Source: 2-12-FULL-42-15 sp964196565
Lineage (GTDB): Bacteria; Pseudomonadota; Gammaproteobacteria; Coxiellales; Coxiellaceae
Length of the DNA: 47,156 nt
Direction of reading: 5' to 3'
Assembly (NCBI GenBank): GCA_964196565.1
Contig: CAXMUH010000069.1
Location: 1 to 47,156 of the forward strand
Below, in pieces: positions 1 to 7,382 of this stretch. The notes beneath the pieces were generated by a model. It was not told where the DNA came from and did no database searches. It worked only from the letters and a program-made list of their open reading frames with translations. How positions within the stretch are numbered: position 1 is the stretch's first letter; every line of letters begins with the position of its first letter. A program made the position numbers and the translations under genes.

Positions 1-321
1 TAAAATACGCAGCATATTTTCTTCTTTAATCTCTAATGCAATGCGAATTTTTTTTAGTATCATATTGTTCGTTAAAATACTGCCGTCAGTATCCGGTTTT
101 TTATCGCTGGGTCCGCGTTTATAAATAATTAAACCATTTAAAAAAGAGCTCATGACTTCATTTCTGCACTCCAGATAGCCTTCATCCTCTTCTTTTTTAA
201 GCATATGAATTACGCTGGCTTCGTCTTCAGTTCTTGATGCAAGCTTAAAAATTTTAACCATGGTGGCATTTTTAATATTTAAAGCGTAGCGTAATCTGCG
301 TAGAATGTCGTTATTAGTCAT
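1..321 (-). CDS. yehS: YehS family (DUF1456) protein, 3' end cut by window edge
   Basis: The reverse strand from an ATG at 321 reads 107 codons without a stop to the window edge. It begins MTNNDILRRLRYALNIKNAT and closely resembles E. coli YehS. DUF1456 proteins contain two similar helical units of about 70 residues. The first unit is complete here, ending with the conserved SSFLNGLIIYKRG. The second starts at TNNMILKKIRIALEIKEENM and is truncated by the window. A GAGG Shine-Dalgarno lies 5 bases before the ATG. The start is 7 bases past the darP stop, so the two genes are probably cotranscribed. The biochemical function of YehS is not established. Confidence 0.85.
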   Translation of the reverse strand, partial: MTNNDILRRLRYALNIKNATMVKIFKLASRTEDEASVIHMLKKEEDEGYLECRNEVMSSFLNGLIIYKRGPSDKKPDTDGSILTNNMILKKIRIALEIKEENMLRIL

Positions 322-328
322 TGTGTCC

Positions 329-811
329 TCAATTGATAAGATTTTTAATAAATTGGAATAACGCTTTATTGGCGCCTAGATTTTTTTGTTGATCACGCTC
401 TGATTTTGCTTTGCGAATTAATTGACGTAATTGTTGAGCGTTATCACAAGGATATTGATGCATAAATTCAGTTAAAGCTTGCTTGTCATCTGACAGTAAG
501 CGCGAGCGCCAGTCTTCCATCAAATGGAAATTCTGCGTATTTAATTCAATCCCTTTGGTGATTTGATCGTAAGCTTTTTGTATCTCGTCTATGTTTTCGA
601 TCTTTCGCATCACTTTTCCGATAAATTGTATATGGCGCTTTTTAGCTACGTTGCTGGTAATTTTTTTAAACTGAATGATGGCTTCTAGTAACTCTTCTGG
701 CGCAGGAACTTTTGCCAGTTGACTGGGTGTCAGCTGGGTGAGGCTAACGCCAAGGTCTTGCAGAGCTTTGGCTTCACGCTTGATTTGAGATTTGCTCTTT
801 TCTTGTTCCAT
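329..811 (-). CDS. darP: Ribosome-associated protein DarP/YjgA (DUF615)
   Basis: This 160-residue, basic, helical protein contains the DUF615 features SKSQIKREAKALQDLG near the N-terminus and RHIQFIGKVMRKI in the middle. E. coli YjgA (183 aa), renamed DarP, binds late 50S precursors and assists large-subunit assembly; the same role is inferred here. The start is the only reasonable ATG. It has no Shine-Dalgarno, and a TGCTATAAT extended -10 ends exactly six bases before it, so the transcript probably starts at the A of the ATG. It is followed closely by yehS and separated from pfkA upstream by the perfect palindrome at 862-904. Confidence 0.92.
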   Translation of the reverse strand: MEQEKSKSQIKREAKALQDLGVSLTQLTPSQLAKVPAPEELLEAIIQFKKITSNVAKKRHIQFIGKVMRKIENIDEIQKAYDQITKGIELNTQNFHLMEDWRSRLLSDDKQALTEFMHQYPCDNAQQLRQLIRKAKSERDQQKNLGANKALFQFIKNLIN

Positions 812-817
812 CGGGGA

Positions 818-826
818 ATTATAGCA
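818..826 (-). promoter_or_regulatory. Extended -10 promoter of darP, predicted leaderless start
   Basis: Read on the minus strand, 826-818 is TGCTATAAT, a TGn extension plus a perfect -10 hexamer. No good -35 stands 16-18 bases upstream, which extended -10 promoters do not need. Six bases separate the hexamer from the A of the darP ATG (811), the usual -10 to +1 distance. Transcription is therefore expected to start at or next to the start codon. Confidence 0.55.
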
Positions 827-861
827 GTTCCACTGCTGATGTATACGAGTTTAAAAGCTCC

Positions 862-904
862 CACTCCGGGAATAGCAAAGTGCCACTTTGCTATTCCCGG
901 AGTG
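862..904. repeat. Perfect 21-bp inverted repeat after pfkA (dispersed palindrome family A)
   Basis: Arms 862-882 and 884-904 are perfect reverse complements around a single C at 883; the arm core is CCGGGAATAGCAAAGTG. The palindrome starts 4 bases beyond the pfkA stop, so it could end pfkA transcription as a hairpin, but no U-tract follows on either strand. Half of the same sequence reappears at 27812-27836, so it behaves as a mobile or dispersed element rather than a simple terminator. Confidence 0.85.
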
Positions 905-908
905 ACTG

Positions 909-1892
909 CTAAATTTGACAAATTGTTCGATTAACTTCCAGGATCTCTAGATTTTCAAAATGGCGTGTGGCTTCTTTGGGGTCTAGAAACGGAGCGGGTA
1001 CAACATGGCCATCTCTTACTGCCATCATGATACAGGTGTCACCAGCCATTAACGCATCGACGGCTTTTGCGCCCATAATCGATCCCATGACTCGATCTTT
1101 AACCGTCGGTGTTCCGCCGCGTTGAATATGACCTAAAACACAGACTTTATATTCGATACCCGTTTGTTCTTTAATTTTGTGCGCCAGATCAAAGGTATGT
1201 CCTGGTAGATCAGATTCGGCGGCGATAATAATTGAAGTCATTTTTTTGCCGCCTTGATCTTTTATTTGATGTGAGAGTTTCTCAATCGAAATAGGATATT
1301 CAGGGATTAATATAAATTCAGCGCCGGCAGCAATGCCAACTTCAACTGCGATAAATCCGGATGAGCGTCCCATGACTTCAATGATAAAATTGCGGTCGAG
1401 GCTAAGTGCCGTATCACGGATTTTGTCAATGGCATCAATCGCGGTATTGCAGGCGGTATCAAAGCCAATGCAATATTCAGTACCCATAATATCGTTATCG
1501 ATAGTGCAAGGAATACCAATCACATTGGGTCCGCCTTCGTGTTGCAATAATGCTGCACCGGTAAAACTTCCGTCGCCGCCTAAAACAACCAGGCCGTCTA
1601 TTTTTTCTTTTTTTAAAAAAGCACGCACATGATCGCGAACCTTTTGGTCACGAAATTTTGGAATGCGTCGTGTTTTTAAAATTGTTCCGCCTCGCTGAAT
1701 GCAATTGGCCATTGAGCGTGGTGATAGTGGAATGAGTTTTTCGTGGACGAGGCCACCAAAGCCATTTTCTGAGCCGAATACTTCGATTCCTTTATGGATA
1801 GCGGTTCGAACCACGGATCGCAGGGCCGCATTCATACCAGGAGCGTCTCCACCAGAAGTTAAGACAACAATTTTTTTGATGGCTTTAGTCAT
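909..1892 (-). CDS. pfkA: 6-phosphofructokinase, ATP-type
   Basis: The 327-residue protein phosphorylates fructose 6-phosphate to fructose 1,6-bisphosphate in the cytosol. The N-terminal nucleotide loop TSGGDAPGMNAALR (residues 12-25) is intact. GGDGS (105-109) keeps Gly after Asp, which marks ATP-dependent enzymes; pyrophosphate enzymes have a second Asp there. The catalytic loop is PCTIDND (128-134) with Asp132. Cys replaces the Gly of classical PfkA (PGTIDND), so phosphoryl donor preference deserves care. MGRSSG and GHIQRGGTPT, which bind the sugar phosphate, are also present. It is the last gene of the HPt-ubiG-gph-pfkA operon, with a 2-base gap to gph. Confidence 0.96.
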   Translation of the reverse strand: MTKAIKKIVVLTSGGDAPGMNAALRSVVRTAIHKGIEVFGSENGFGGLVHEKLIPLSPRSMANCIQRGGTILKTRRIPKFRDQKVRDHVRAFLKKEKIDGLVVLGGDGSFTGAALLQHEGGPNVIGIPCTIDNDIMGTEYCIGFDTACNTAIDAIDKIRDTALSLDRNFIIEVMGRSSGFIAVEVGIAAGAEFILIPEYPISIEKLSHQIKDQGGKKMTSIIIAAESDLPGHTFDLAHKIKEQTGIEYKVCVLGHIQRGGTPTVKDRVMGSIMGAKAVDALMAGDTCIMMAVRDGHVVPAPFLDPKEATRHFENLEILEVNRTICQI

Positions 1893-1894
1893 AG

Positions 1895-2593
1895 TTAATT
1901 AATCTCTTTATTCGCTTTGATTCTGGGCTCTAACCAGGGTATTAAATCATAAGCCGATTGAATAATATAGTCAGCTTGCCAATTTTCAGGGTTATCTGTT
2001 TGTGCAATATATCCATAAGCTGCTGCGATGCCAAACATGCCAGCCGCTTTTGCTGCCATAATATCGGTTTTTGCATCGCCTACATAAACACAGCGTTGGT
2101 GCGCAATTTGGTGAATGTTACGACAGGCATAACGTAACGGCAATGGGTGCGGTTTGCAATAGGGTAGTGTTTCTCTGCCGACTAACCCATGGTGAGCGAG
2201 CTCATGTTGTAAGTGTTGAACTAAGGGTTGTGCCAGCCAAGTTGGCTTGTTGGTTATAATTCCCCATGGCACGTGTTGCTGGTTGAGTAGGCCTAATACC
2301 TCGCGGATTCCCGGAAATAGATGGGTATTTTGAGTCAGTAATTGTTGATAGGCTTGCAGTAATTCTTGTTTAATTTGATTATACTTCGGGTCTTTTAAGC
2401 TAATATCAAAGGTATTCGTGATAATAGAAGCGGTACCGCCACCAACAAGCGGTCGAATAAAATAAAGCGGCTTGGATTTTTTGCCATGATGTACCAGAAC
2501 TCGATTGGTGGCATGGGCTAAATCAGTTGCGGTATCCAACAGTGTTCCATCGAGATCGAAAAATACCGCTTGGATTTCATCTTTTGGAAACAA
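1895..2593 (-). CDS. gph: HAD-family phosphoglycolate phosphatase
   Basis: The 232-residue HAD hydrolase has motif I DLDGTLLDT with nucleophile Asp13 and general acid Asp15. Motif II is ITNKPTWLAQ, the motif III Lys lies in CKPHPLPL, and motif IV is VGDAKTDIMAAKAAG. This arrangement and the ubiG neighbour fit Gph, which removes phosphate from 2-phosphoglycolate produced during DNA end repair. The ubiG-gph order with a single base between stop and start is a common gammaproteobacterial arrangement. Another small phosphate ester could be the main substrate, since HAD specificity is hard to read from sequence. Confidence 0.85.
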   Translation of the reverse strand: MFPKDEIQAVFFDLDGTLLDTATDLAHATNRVLVHHGKKSKPLYFIRPLVGGGTASIITNTFDISLKDPKYNQIKQELLQAYQQLLTQNTHLFPGIREVLGLLNQQHVPWGIITNKPTWLAQPLVQHLQHELAHHGLVGRETLPYCKPHPLPLRYACRNIHQIAHQRCVYVGDAKTDIMAAKAAGMFGIAAAYGYIAQTDNPENWQADYIIQSAYDLIPWLEPRIKANKEIN

Positions 2594-2594
2594 C

Positions 2595-3302
2595 TTATGA
2601 TTCCTTAAGTTGATAGCAGGTAAGGTAGTTGACTGAAATATCTTTTCCTAGGGAGAATGTTTTTTTAAAAGGGGAATATTGCATTCCACTTAAATCCACT
2701 AAAGACAATTTTGCATTTACGGCCCACTGATTTAATTCAGATGGGCGAATAAATTTTGAATAGTCGTGTGTGCCTTTAGGCAATAAATTTAATAAGTATT
2801 CAGCGCCTAAGATTGCAAATAAATAGGCTTTGGGGTTGCGATGAATCGTAGAAAAAAACACGCGGCCGCCAGGTTTTAATAATTTGGCGCAAGCTTTTAT
2901 AATTTGGTCAGGTTGGGGCACATGCTCGAGCATTTCCATGCAGGTGACCACGTCAAACTTATTGGCGTTGGTATCGGTGAGTGCTTCGACGCTAATGTGT
3001 TGATAGTCAATATTTAGATTTTGTTGTTGTGCATGCGCTTTGGCTGCAATAAGTACTTGCTCGCTTAAATCAATTCCGCTGGCGTGAGCCCCTTCTTTTG
3101 ATAAACTTTCAGTTAATATTCCGCCGCCGCAACCAACGTCAACCACTGTTTTATTCTTTAGGGTGGTAAATTGTTTAATATAATCTAAACGCAGTGGGTT
3201 AAGGTCATGCAGCGGCTTCATTGGCCCGTTTGGGTTCCACCAATCTTCAGCGATTGTGTCAAACTTTGCAATTTCTTGCGGATCGATATTTTCGTTGTTC
3301 AT
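2595..3302 (-). CDS. ubiG: Ubiquinone biosynthesis O-methyltransferase UbiG
   Basis: The 235-residue class I SAM-dependent methyltransferase carries out both O-methylations of ubiquinone synthesis. The UbiG signature FDTIAEDWWNPNGPMKPLHDLNPLRL (residues 14-39) is clear. The SAM-binding loop is VVDVGCGGG (53-61), followed by the acidic GIDLSEQ and CMEMLEHVPQP. Length matches the family (about 240 aa). It starts one base after the HPt gene stop and ends one base before gph, so it depends on the promoter at 3686-3713 unless internal promoters exist. Confidence 0.96.
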   Translation of the reverse strand: MNNENIDPQEIAKFDTIAEDWWNPNGPMKPLHDLNPLRLDYIKQFTTLKNKTVVDVGCGGGILTESLSKEGAHASGIDLSEQVLIAAKAHAQQQNLNIDYQHISVEALTDTNANKFDVVTCMEMLEHVPQPDQIIKACAKLLKPGGRVFFSTIHRNPKAYLFAILGAEYLLNLLPKGTHDYSKFIRPSELNQWAVNAKLSLVDLSGMQYSPFKKTFSLGKDISVNYLTCYQLKES

Positions 3303-3303
3303 T

Positions 3304-3654
3304 TTATATAACAGCTTTTGTATTAATAAATCGCAATATATTGTCTATTTCCAGATTTAATTCCTTTATCCAATCATCTAAACCTTGATATTGTTTTTGT
3401 TTTAGACTGGATTCAAGCTTTATGGTTATTTCTCGCAAGTGCGGAACGCCGCAATAGCAGCATGAGCCATGCAATTTGTGAATATGATCGAGCAGCTGGT
3501 TAAATTTCTTTTCTCTATATGTTTGATTTATTGATCTTTTCACATCCGGAAGTTCAGCGCCGAGCATTGAAATCATTTCTTTTGCGAGTTCTGGCTTATT
3601 ATTTGTTATTTTAAGAACATATTGCCAATCTATTGGATTATTAGCGTCTACCAT
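3304..3654 (-). CDS. Stand-alone histidine phosphotransfer (HPt) protein, BarA-type
   Basis: The 116-residue protein is essentially one HPt helical bundle. The motif IHKLHGSCCYCGVPHL carries phospho-acceptor His59. This closely resembles the C-terminal HPt of the BarA/GacS sensor kinases (HKLHGSCSYSGVP in E. coli), where the domain passes phosphate to UvrY/GacA/LetA. Here the domain is a separate protein with no kinase or receiver attached. I chose the ATG at 3654 because AAGGAAG lies 5 bases upstream. An in-frame ATG at 3687 overlaps the -10 hexamer and would precede the transcript. It heads the ubiG-gph-pfkA operon. Its partner kinase and response regulator are not in this window. Confidence 0.85.
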   Translation of the reverse strand: MVDANNPIDWQYVLKITNNKPELAKEMISMLGAELPDVKRSINQTYREKKFNQLLDHIHKLHGSCCYCGVPHLREITIKLESSLKQKQYQGLDDWIKELNLEIDNILRFINTKAVI

Positions 3655-3685
3655 GGCGCCTTCCTTACATTCTGAATCAGGCACC

Positions 3686-3713
3686 ATTATATCGAGTTAA
3701 GGGGTTATGTGAA
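3686..3713 (-). promoter_or_regulatory. Sigma-70-type promoter of the HPt-ubiG-gph-pfkA operon
   Basis: On the minus strand TTCACA (3713-3708) and TATAAT (3691-3686) are separated by 16 bases, matching consensus at 5/6 and 6/6. The start is predicted near 3679, giving a leader of about 25 bases before the ATG at 3654. The placement excludes the upstream in-frame ATG at 3687. Confidence 0.6.
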
Positions 3714-3772
3714 ATAGAAATTGTAAGTTGATTAAAGTTTGATAAACGCGGCGCTTAAGCCCTCCTGAAAAC

Positions 3773-4678
3773 TTAATGTTTATCATCACATGGTTGGCAA
3801 TCAATAATATCCGGCTCAGGTTGCAGGGTCACATGGGTGATATTGTAGCTGGCTTTAAGTTGTTGTTGTAACTTAACCAGTATGGAGGCCCAGCTACTGA
3901 GCTCATGGATATTTATGTGTGCAGAAAGTGCAACTCGGCCAGAGGATAAAGTCCACACATGCAGATCATGAATATCCGAAATGCCCTCAATATCGCGCAT
4001 GGTACTGGCTACCGTATTTAAATTGATATGTGCCGGCACGCCTTCCATTAGAATTAAGATGGATTCTCGCAGCAGGCGGATACTGGATATCATAATCATA
4101 ATGCCGATTAAGATCGATAAAACGGGATCGATTAATAACCATCCGGTGTAATAGATAACGGCACCACTGACCAGAGCCGCAACTGACGCGAGTAAGTCGC
4201 TTAGCACGTGAAGCATGGCGGCGCGCATATTTAAATTTTGTTCCCCGCGGCTTAATATCCATGCGACCAGTAGATTGATGATGATACCAATAGCGGCGAC
4301 AAAAATTACCATGCCACCTTTAATATGTTGCGGTGGATGATGAATGCGTGATATTGCCTCAACAATAATCGCAACTGAGATAGCAATTAGAAGAAGGCTA
4401 CTGATCCAGGCAGCTAAAATTTCGGCGCGACCAAAACCATAGCTGTGCTTTTTGGAGGGTGGTTTTAGCGCGATCCAGGCTGCAAAAGCAGCTATGGTAA
4501 GTGCAATCGCGTCTGATGCCATATGTCCGGCGTCACCCATCAGTGCTAAGGAGTTTGCCCACCAGCCACCGACCGCTTCAACCACTGCAAAAACACCAAC
4601 TAGGATGATGGCTAGGATCAGAATTTTAAATGAACTGTTTTTGCCGTGACTGTGACTGTGGTTATGATGATCGTGCAT
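3773..4678 (-). CDS. Cation diffusion facilitator, ZitB/CzcD-like Zn(II) exporter
   Basis: The 301-residue inner-membrane protein has six predicted membrane segments and a His-rich N-terminus (HDHHNHSHSHGK). Metal-site motifs GDAGHMASD (residues 48-56, His52/Asp56) and HVLSD in the fifth segment form the HD-HD set typical of zinc-exporting CDF proteins. The cytoplasmic C-terminal domain (about 210-295) contains DIHDLHVWTLSSGRVALSAH. It would exchange zinc, possibly cadmium or cobalt, for protons. The start is 9 bases after the sohB stop, suggesting cotranscription. Metal preference is inferred from the family. Confidence 0.92.
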   Translation of the reverse strand: MHDHHNHSHSHGKNSSFKILILAIILVGVFAVVEAVGGWWANSLALMGDAGHMASDAIALTIAAFAAWIALKPPSKKHSYGFGRAEILAAWISSLLLIAISVAIIVEAISRIHHPPQHIKGGMVIFVAAIGIIINLLVAWILSRGEQNLNMRAAMLHVLSDLLASVAALVSGAVIYYTGWLLIDPVLSILIGIMIMISSIRLLRESILILMEGVPAHINLNTVASTMRDIEGISDIHDLHVWTLSSGRVALSAHINIHELSSWASILVKLQQQLKASYNITHVTLQPEPDIIDCQPCDDKH

Positions 4679-4687
4679 TGATGTATC

Positions 4688-5692
4688 CTAAATGTAGTCT
4701 TGCCCAGTATTATGCGAGCCACTATACATTAATTTTTGCCATAAAGCAGCGGAGCCTGAAGCTAGGCGTTGCGGCAATGTTTTTTTCATCTGATATTGTA
4801 ATTGATAAATATCAGATGATTTAGATGCTGCTAACAGATAGTCATCGCTGGTTCTTAGTTCATCGACCAGTTTTAGCTCATGCGCCTTTTCACCAAACCA
4901 GTGCTCGCCAGTGGCGACTTGATTGATATCCAGTTCGGGGCGATGTTGTTGCACAAAGTTTTTGAAAAGAATATGGATATCATCAATGTCTTCTTGCATT
5001 TTTTCGCGACCTTTTTCAGTATTTTCACCAAAAATGGTCAGGGTGCGTTTAAATTCCCCAGCGGTAATTTGTTCAAAATCAATATGCTTATTTTTCAGAT
5101 AATGATAGAAATTGGGAAGTTGGGCTATAACGCCAATCGAGCCAATAATGGCGAAAGGTGCTGCGATCACATGGTTAGCAACACAGGCCATCATATAGCC
5201 ACCACTGGCGGCTACTTTATCAACTGAAATCACCAACTTGATTTTAGCGGCGCGAATTCGATTTAGCTGAGAGGCCGCAAGACCATAAGCGTTGACCATG
5301 CCGCCACCACTTTCGAGGCAAACTAATACTTCGTCTTTTGGTGTGGCAATAAGTAAGAGCGCAGTGATTTCCTCACGCAGGGCAGTGACTGCTGAGGCGC
5401 GAATGTCGCCATGGAAATTTATCAGGAACAGACGTTTGCGATCTTTCGCTTTATGCCGGGCCTTATCTGCTTTTGCTAATGCTTTAATTTTCTTCTTATC
5501 TTCGAGTGCCCCGAGCAGGGTGTCACTGTACTCTTTATATGTATCGTTGATGAGCTTGACCGTTAGCTTACCCTTAGTTTTGGTCTTACCTTTTAGGGCA
5601 ATGGCCATAAGGCCAGCAAAAATGCATAAGATTGCCACAACGACACTGATTAGCTTAACGAGAAACAGGCCGTAATTGTTTAAGAAATGCAT
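4688..5692 (-). CDS. sohB: Inner-membrane S49 serine peptidase SohB
   Basis: The 334-residue protein has an N-terminal membrane anchor (residues 11-33), a basic linker and an S49/ClpP-fold catalytic domain. The nucleophile is Ser163 in KVAASGGYMMA and the probable general base is Lys215 in AGEFKRTLT. Length and the separate N-terminal region match SohB rather than the longer SppA. The family degrades membrane-associated proteins and signal-peptide remnants; the substrates here are unknown. It lies upstream of the CDF exporter, and a palindromic element (5795-5825) separates it from the H1-like gene. Confidence 0.92.
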   Translation of the reverse strand: MHFLNNYGLFLVKLISVVVAILCIFAGLMAIALKGKTKTKGKLTVKLINDTYKEYSDTLLGALEDKKKIKALAKADKARHKAKDRKRLFLINFHGDIRASAVTALREEITALLLIATPKDEVLVCLESGGGMVNAYGLAASQLNRIRAAKIKLVISVDKVAASGGYMMACVANHVIAAPFAIIGSIGVIAQLPNFYHYLKNKHIDFEQITAGEFKRTLTIFGENTEKGREKMQEDIDDIHILFKNFVQQHRPELDINQVATGEHWFGEKAHELKLVDELRTSDDYLLAASKSSDIYQLQYQMKKTLPQRLASGSAALWQKLMYSGSHNTGQDYI

Positions 5693-5794
5693 TATTGTCT
5701 CCAGTATAGATGTTGAATTTTGCTGCTTCTAATGGTAGCGCGGATTCTGTGAAAAAGGAAATTATTGGATATTGAATTCACCTGAGCTGAATGA

Positions 5795-5825
5795 TTCCCG
5801 GCCAGCTTTACGCTGACCGGGCTAC
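5795..5825. repeat. GTAGCCCGG-type palindromic element, copy 1 (family B)
   Basis: CCCGGCCAGC (5797-5806) pairs with GCTGACCGGG (5812-5821) across TTTAC with one mismatch, flanked by GTAG on the minus strand. The second copy at 25319-25346 keeps the outer CCCGG/CCGGG and the GTAG flank but has a different, still complementary, inner stem. It lies in the 183-bp gap between sohB and the H1-like gene and resembles REP-type elements. Confidence 0.7.
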
Positions 5826-5875
5826 TTCTCATCTGAGCGTGAGGATTGACCAGAATGATGTATTTAGTTTGTTGG

Positions 5876-6529
5876 CTATTCGGCTACGCTTTCTGCGCCA
5901 ACGTTTGCTTCTTCTAGCAGTTCTTCTTCTTCCATTGTTAGAGCAGGTTGGTTGTCTTCTATGCTAACTTTTTCCACAGTAGGCTCAACTTTTGCTGCTT
6001 TAACAGTTTTGGCTTTGCGCTTTTTGGTGGTTTTTGGCTTTTTGACTTCAACTTTAACTTCATCTTTTTTAGCTTTGCGCATTTCTGCTAGCATTTTAAC
6101 TTCTGAGCTTAAATCCGCAATCATTTGCTTAGCTGCTTGCATAGCGTCTTTAGCTTCGGTCATGGATTTAATGGTGTCGTTGATTTCATTTTCACACTTT
6201 TTATATTGAGCTTGTGCTTTTTTGATTTGAGCTTTTGCGGTGGCGCCAGCTTTACCTTTATTTTTCTTTTCAAGGTCAGCAAGCTTCTTTTTATTGGTTT
6301 TTAGTTTAGCTTTTAGCTTAGCTAACATAGGCTTAAGTTTAGCTGCGCGTTTTTTAGCTGAATCCGCGTCTGTTTTGCTCTGCGCTTTTAGCTCACTATA
6401 TAGGCTGTTGATTTGTACGCGGGCGCTTGGCTTTGCGCTTCGTTTGGTGGCACGTTTAGCTGTTTTAGCTGTTTTAGCTGTTTTTGTAGCTTTTGCTGGT
6501 TTTTTTGTGGTTTTTTTTGTTTTAGGCAT
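5876..6529 (-). CDS. Histone H1-like lysine/alanine-rich protein with acidic tail
   Basis: The 217-residue protein starts with a Lys/Ala/Thr-rich segment (residues 1-36, repeated TAK and KK), like eukaryotic H1 tails and bacterial H1-like proteins. A long predicted coiled coil follows (about 40-155, with KLKAKLKTNKKKLADLEKK and MQAAKQMIADL). A second basic patch comes next (PKTTKKRKAKTVKAAK, about 164-180), then a strongly acidic C-terminus (EEEELLEEA). The basic parts suggest DNA or RNA binding and nucleoid compaction, as proposed for Hc1/Hq1-type proteins of intracellular bacteria; this is inference. GAGGAG precedes the ATG. The TAK stretch is encoded by three 9-bp units (6455-6481). Confidence 0.75.
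   Translation of the reverse strand: MPKTKKTTKKPAKATKTAKTAKTAKRATKRSAKPSARVQINSLYSELKAQSKTDADSAKKRAAKLKPMLAKLKAKLKTNKKKLADLEKKNKGKAGATAKAQIKKAQAQYKKCENEINDTIKSMTEAKDAMQAAKQMIADLSSEVKMLAEMRKAKKDEVKVEVKKPKTTKKRKAKTVKAAKVEPTVEKVSIEDNQPALTMEEEELLEEANVGAESVAE
6455..6481 (-). repeat. Three tandem 9-bp units inside the H1-like gene
   Basis: TTTAGCTGT is repeated three times on the plus strand, encoding the TAK-TAK-TAK stretch of the H1-like protein. Changes in copy number would keep the frame and alter the length of the basic tail. Confidence 0.7.
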
Positions 6530-6559
6530 GTTAATGCTCCTCTGTTATTAAATATCAAA

Positions 6560-7276
6560 TCAAGAAAAAATTTCCTGAAGAAAATCTTCCATGGCGCGCA
6601 TTGAGCGCTTCTCCATTACTTCACTGTAAACTGTACCAAGGCTGGGATCGTTAGCCAGTGGATTGGTAAATGAATGCTGGGTGTTGCCATACATGTGAAC
6701 CTGCCAGTCGACTTTGGCTTCTGTCATCTCTTTCGCAAACGCCTGCACAGAATCAGGTAAAATCATTGGGTCGTCGTATCCGTGTAGCGCGAGTATTTTT
6801 GCTTTAATTGTCTGGCTGTCTAAGTTATCAGGGGCAAACAAATGGCCATGAAAACTCACTGCGCCTTTGATGTCAGCGCCTGCGCGTGCTAAATCAAGCG
6901 CGCATAGACCGCCAAAACAGAATCCGATGATTGCAATTTTGTCTTGATCGACAAAGGGTTGGCTTTTTATAGCCTCTAGAGATGCCAGCAGTCGTCGACG
7001 CAATAAAGATCGGTCATCCATAAAAGGCTGCATCAGGGCTGCTTTTTCATCATTGTTGGCACCTTGCTGGCCGTTACCATAAATATCAATAGCAAAGCCA
7101 ACCAATCCGAGATGACTCAGCATGTCAGCTTTAGCATCTGCAAATGCGTCATGCCCGGTCCAGTCTGGGCAAATCAGCACAGCTGGCATCGGTGTTGATG
7201 CGGCGTTTTCATCAAAACTGATATAACCTTTGAGTGGTGTGTCTCCATCAAGGTAATCAAGTTGTTGTTGTGTCAT
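6560..7276 (-). CDS. Dienelactone hydrolase family protein
   Basis: The 238-residue alpha/beta hydrolase has the dienelactone hydrolase nucleophile elbow GFCFGG with Cys120, an acid in GYDDP (Asp168/169) and His201 in NTQHSF. N-terminal ICPDWTGHDAFADAKADML is typical of the cytosolic DLH family. No aromatic degradation genes are nearby, so the physiological substrate is unknown; a general esterase or lactonase role is more likely than chloroaromatic catabolism. The stop lies 30 bases before the H1-like ATG, so both may share a transcript. Confidence 0.88.
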   Translation of the reverse strand: MTQQQLDYLDGDTPLKGYISFDENAASTPMPAVLICPDWTGHDAFADAKADMLSHLGLVGFAIDIYGNGQQGANNDEKAALMQPFMDDRSLLRRRLLASLEAIKSQPFVDQDKIAIIGFCFGGLCALDLARAGADIKGAVSFHGHLFAPDNLDSQTIKAKILALHGYDDPMILPDSVQAFAKEMTEAKVDWQVHMYGNTQHSFTNPLANDPSLGTVYSEVMEKRSMRAMEDFLQEIFS

Positions 7277-7308
7277 TTAAGATAACCCGGCTAATATTTT
7301 TAATTTTA

Positions 7309-7324
7309 AGTTTTTATAAAAACT
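7309..7324. promoter_or_regulatory. Perfect 16-bp AT-rich palindrome upstream of the DLH gene
   Basis: AGTTTTTATAAAAACT is a perfect palindrome about 33 bases before the DLH start and 59 bases after the M32 peptidase stop. It could be an operator or a weak bidirectional hairpin, or chance in AT-rich sequence. Confidence 0.3.
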
Positions 7325-7382
7325 CTGAAACTATTTATTTAGTTTATATCACAACTGTTGCATAAGTGCTATGAAAAAAATA

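Noticed and set aside
719..934. Overlapping open frames on both strands with nearly the same peptide (TPGIAKxHFAIPGV)
   Set aside because: They are produced by the perfect palindrome at 862-904 read in both directions and have no ribosome sites or coherent composition.
3655..3687. Upstream in-frame ATG of the HPt gene
   Set aside because: It overlaps the -10 hexamer of the likely promoter and lacks a Shine-Dalgarno; the ATG at 3654 has AAGGAAG.
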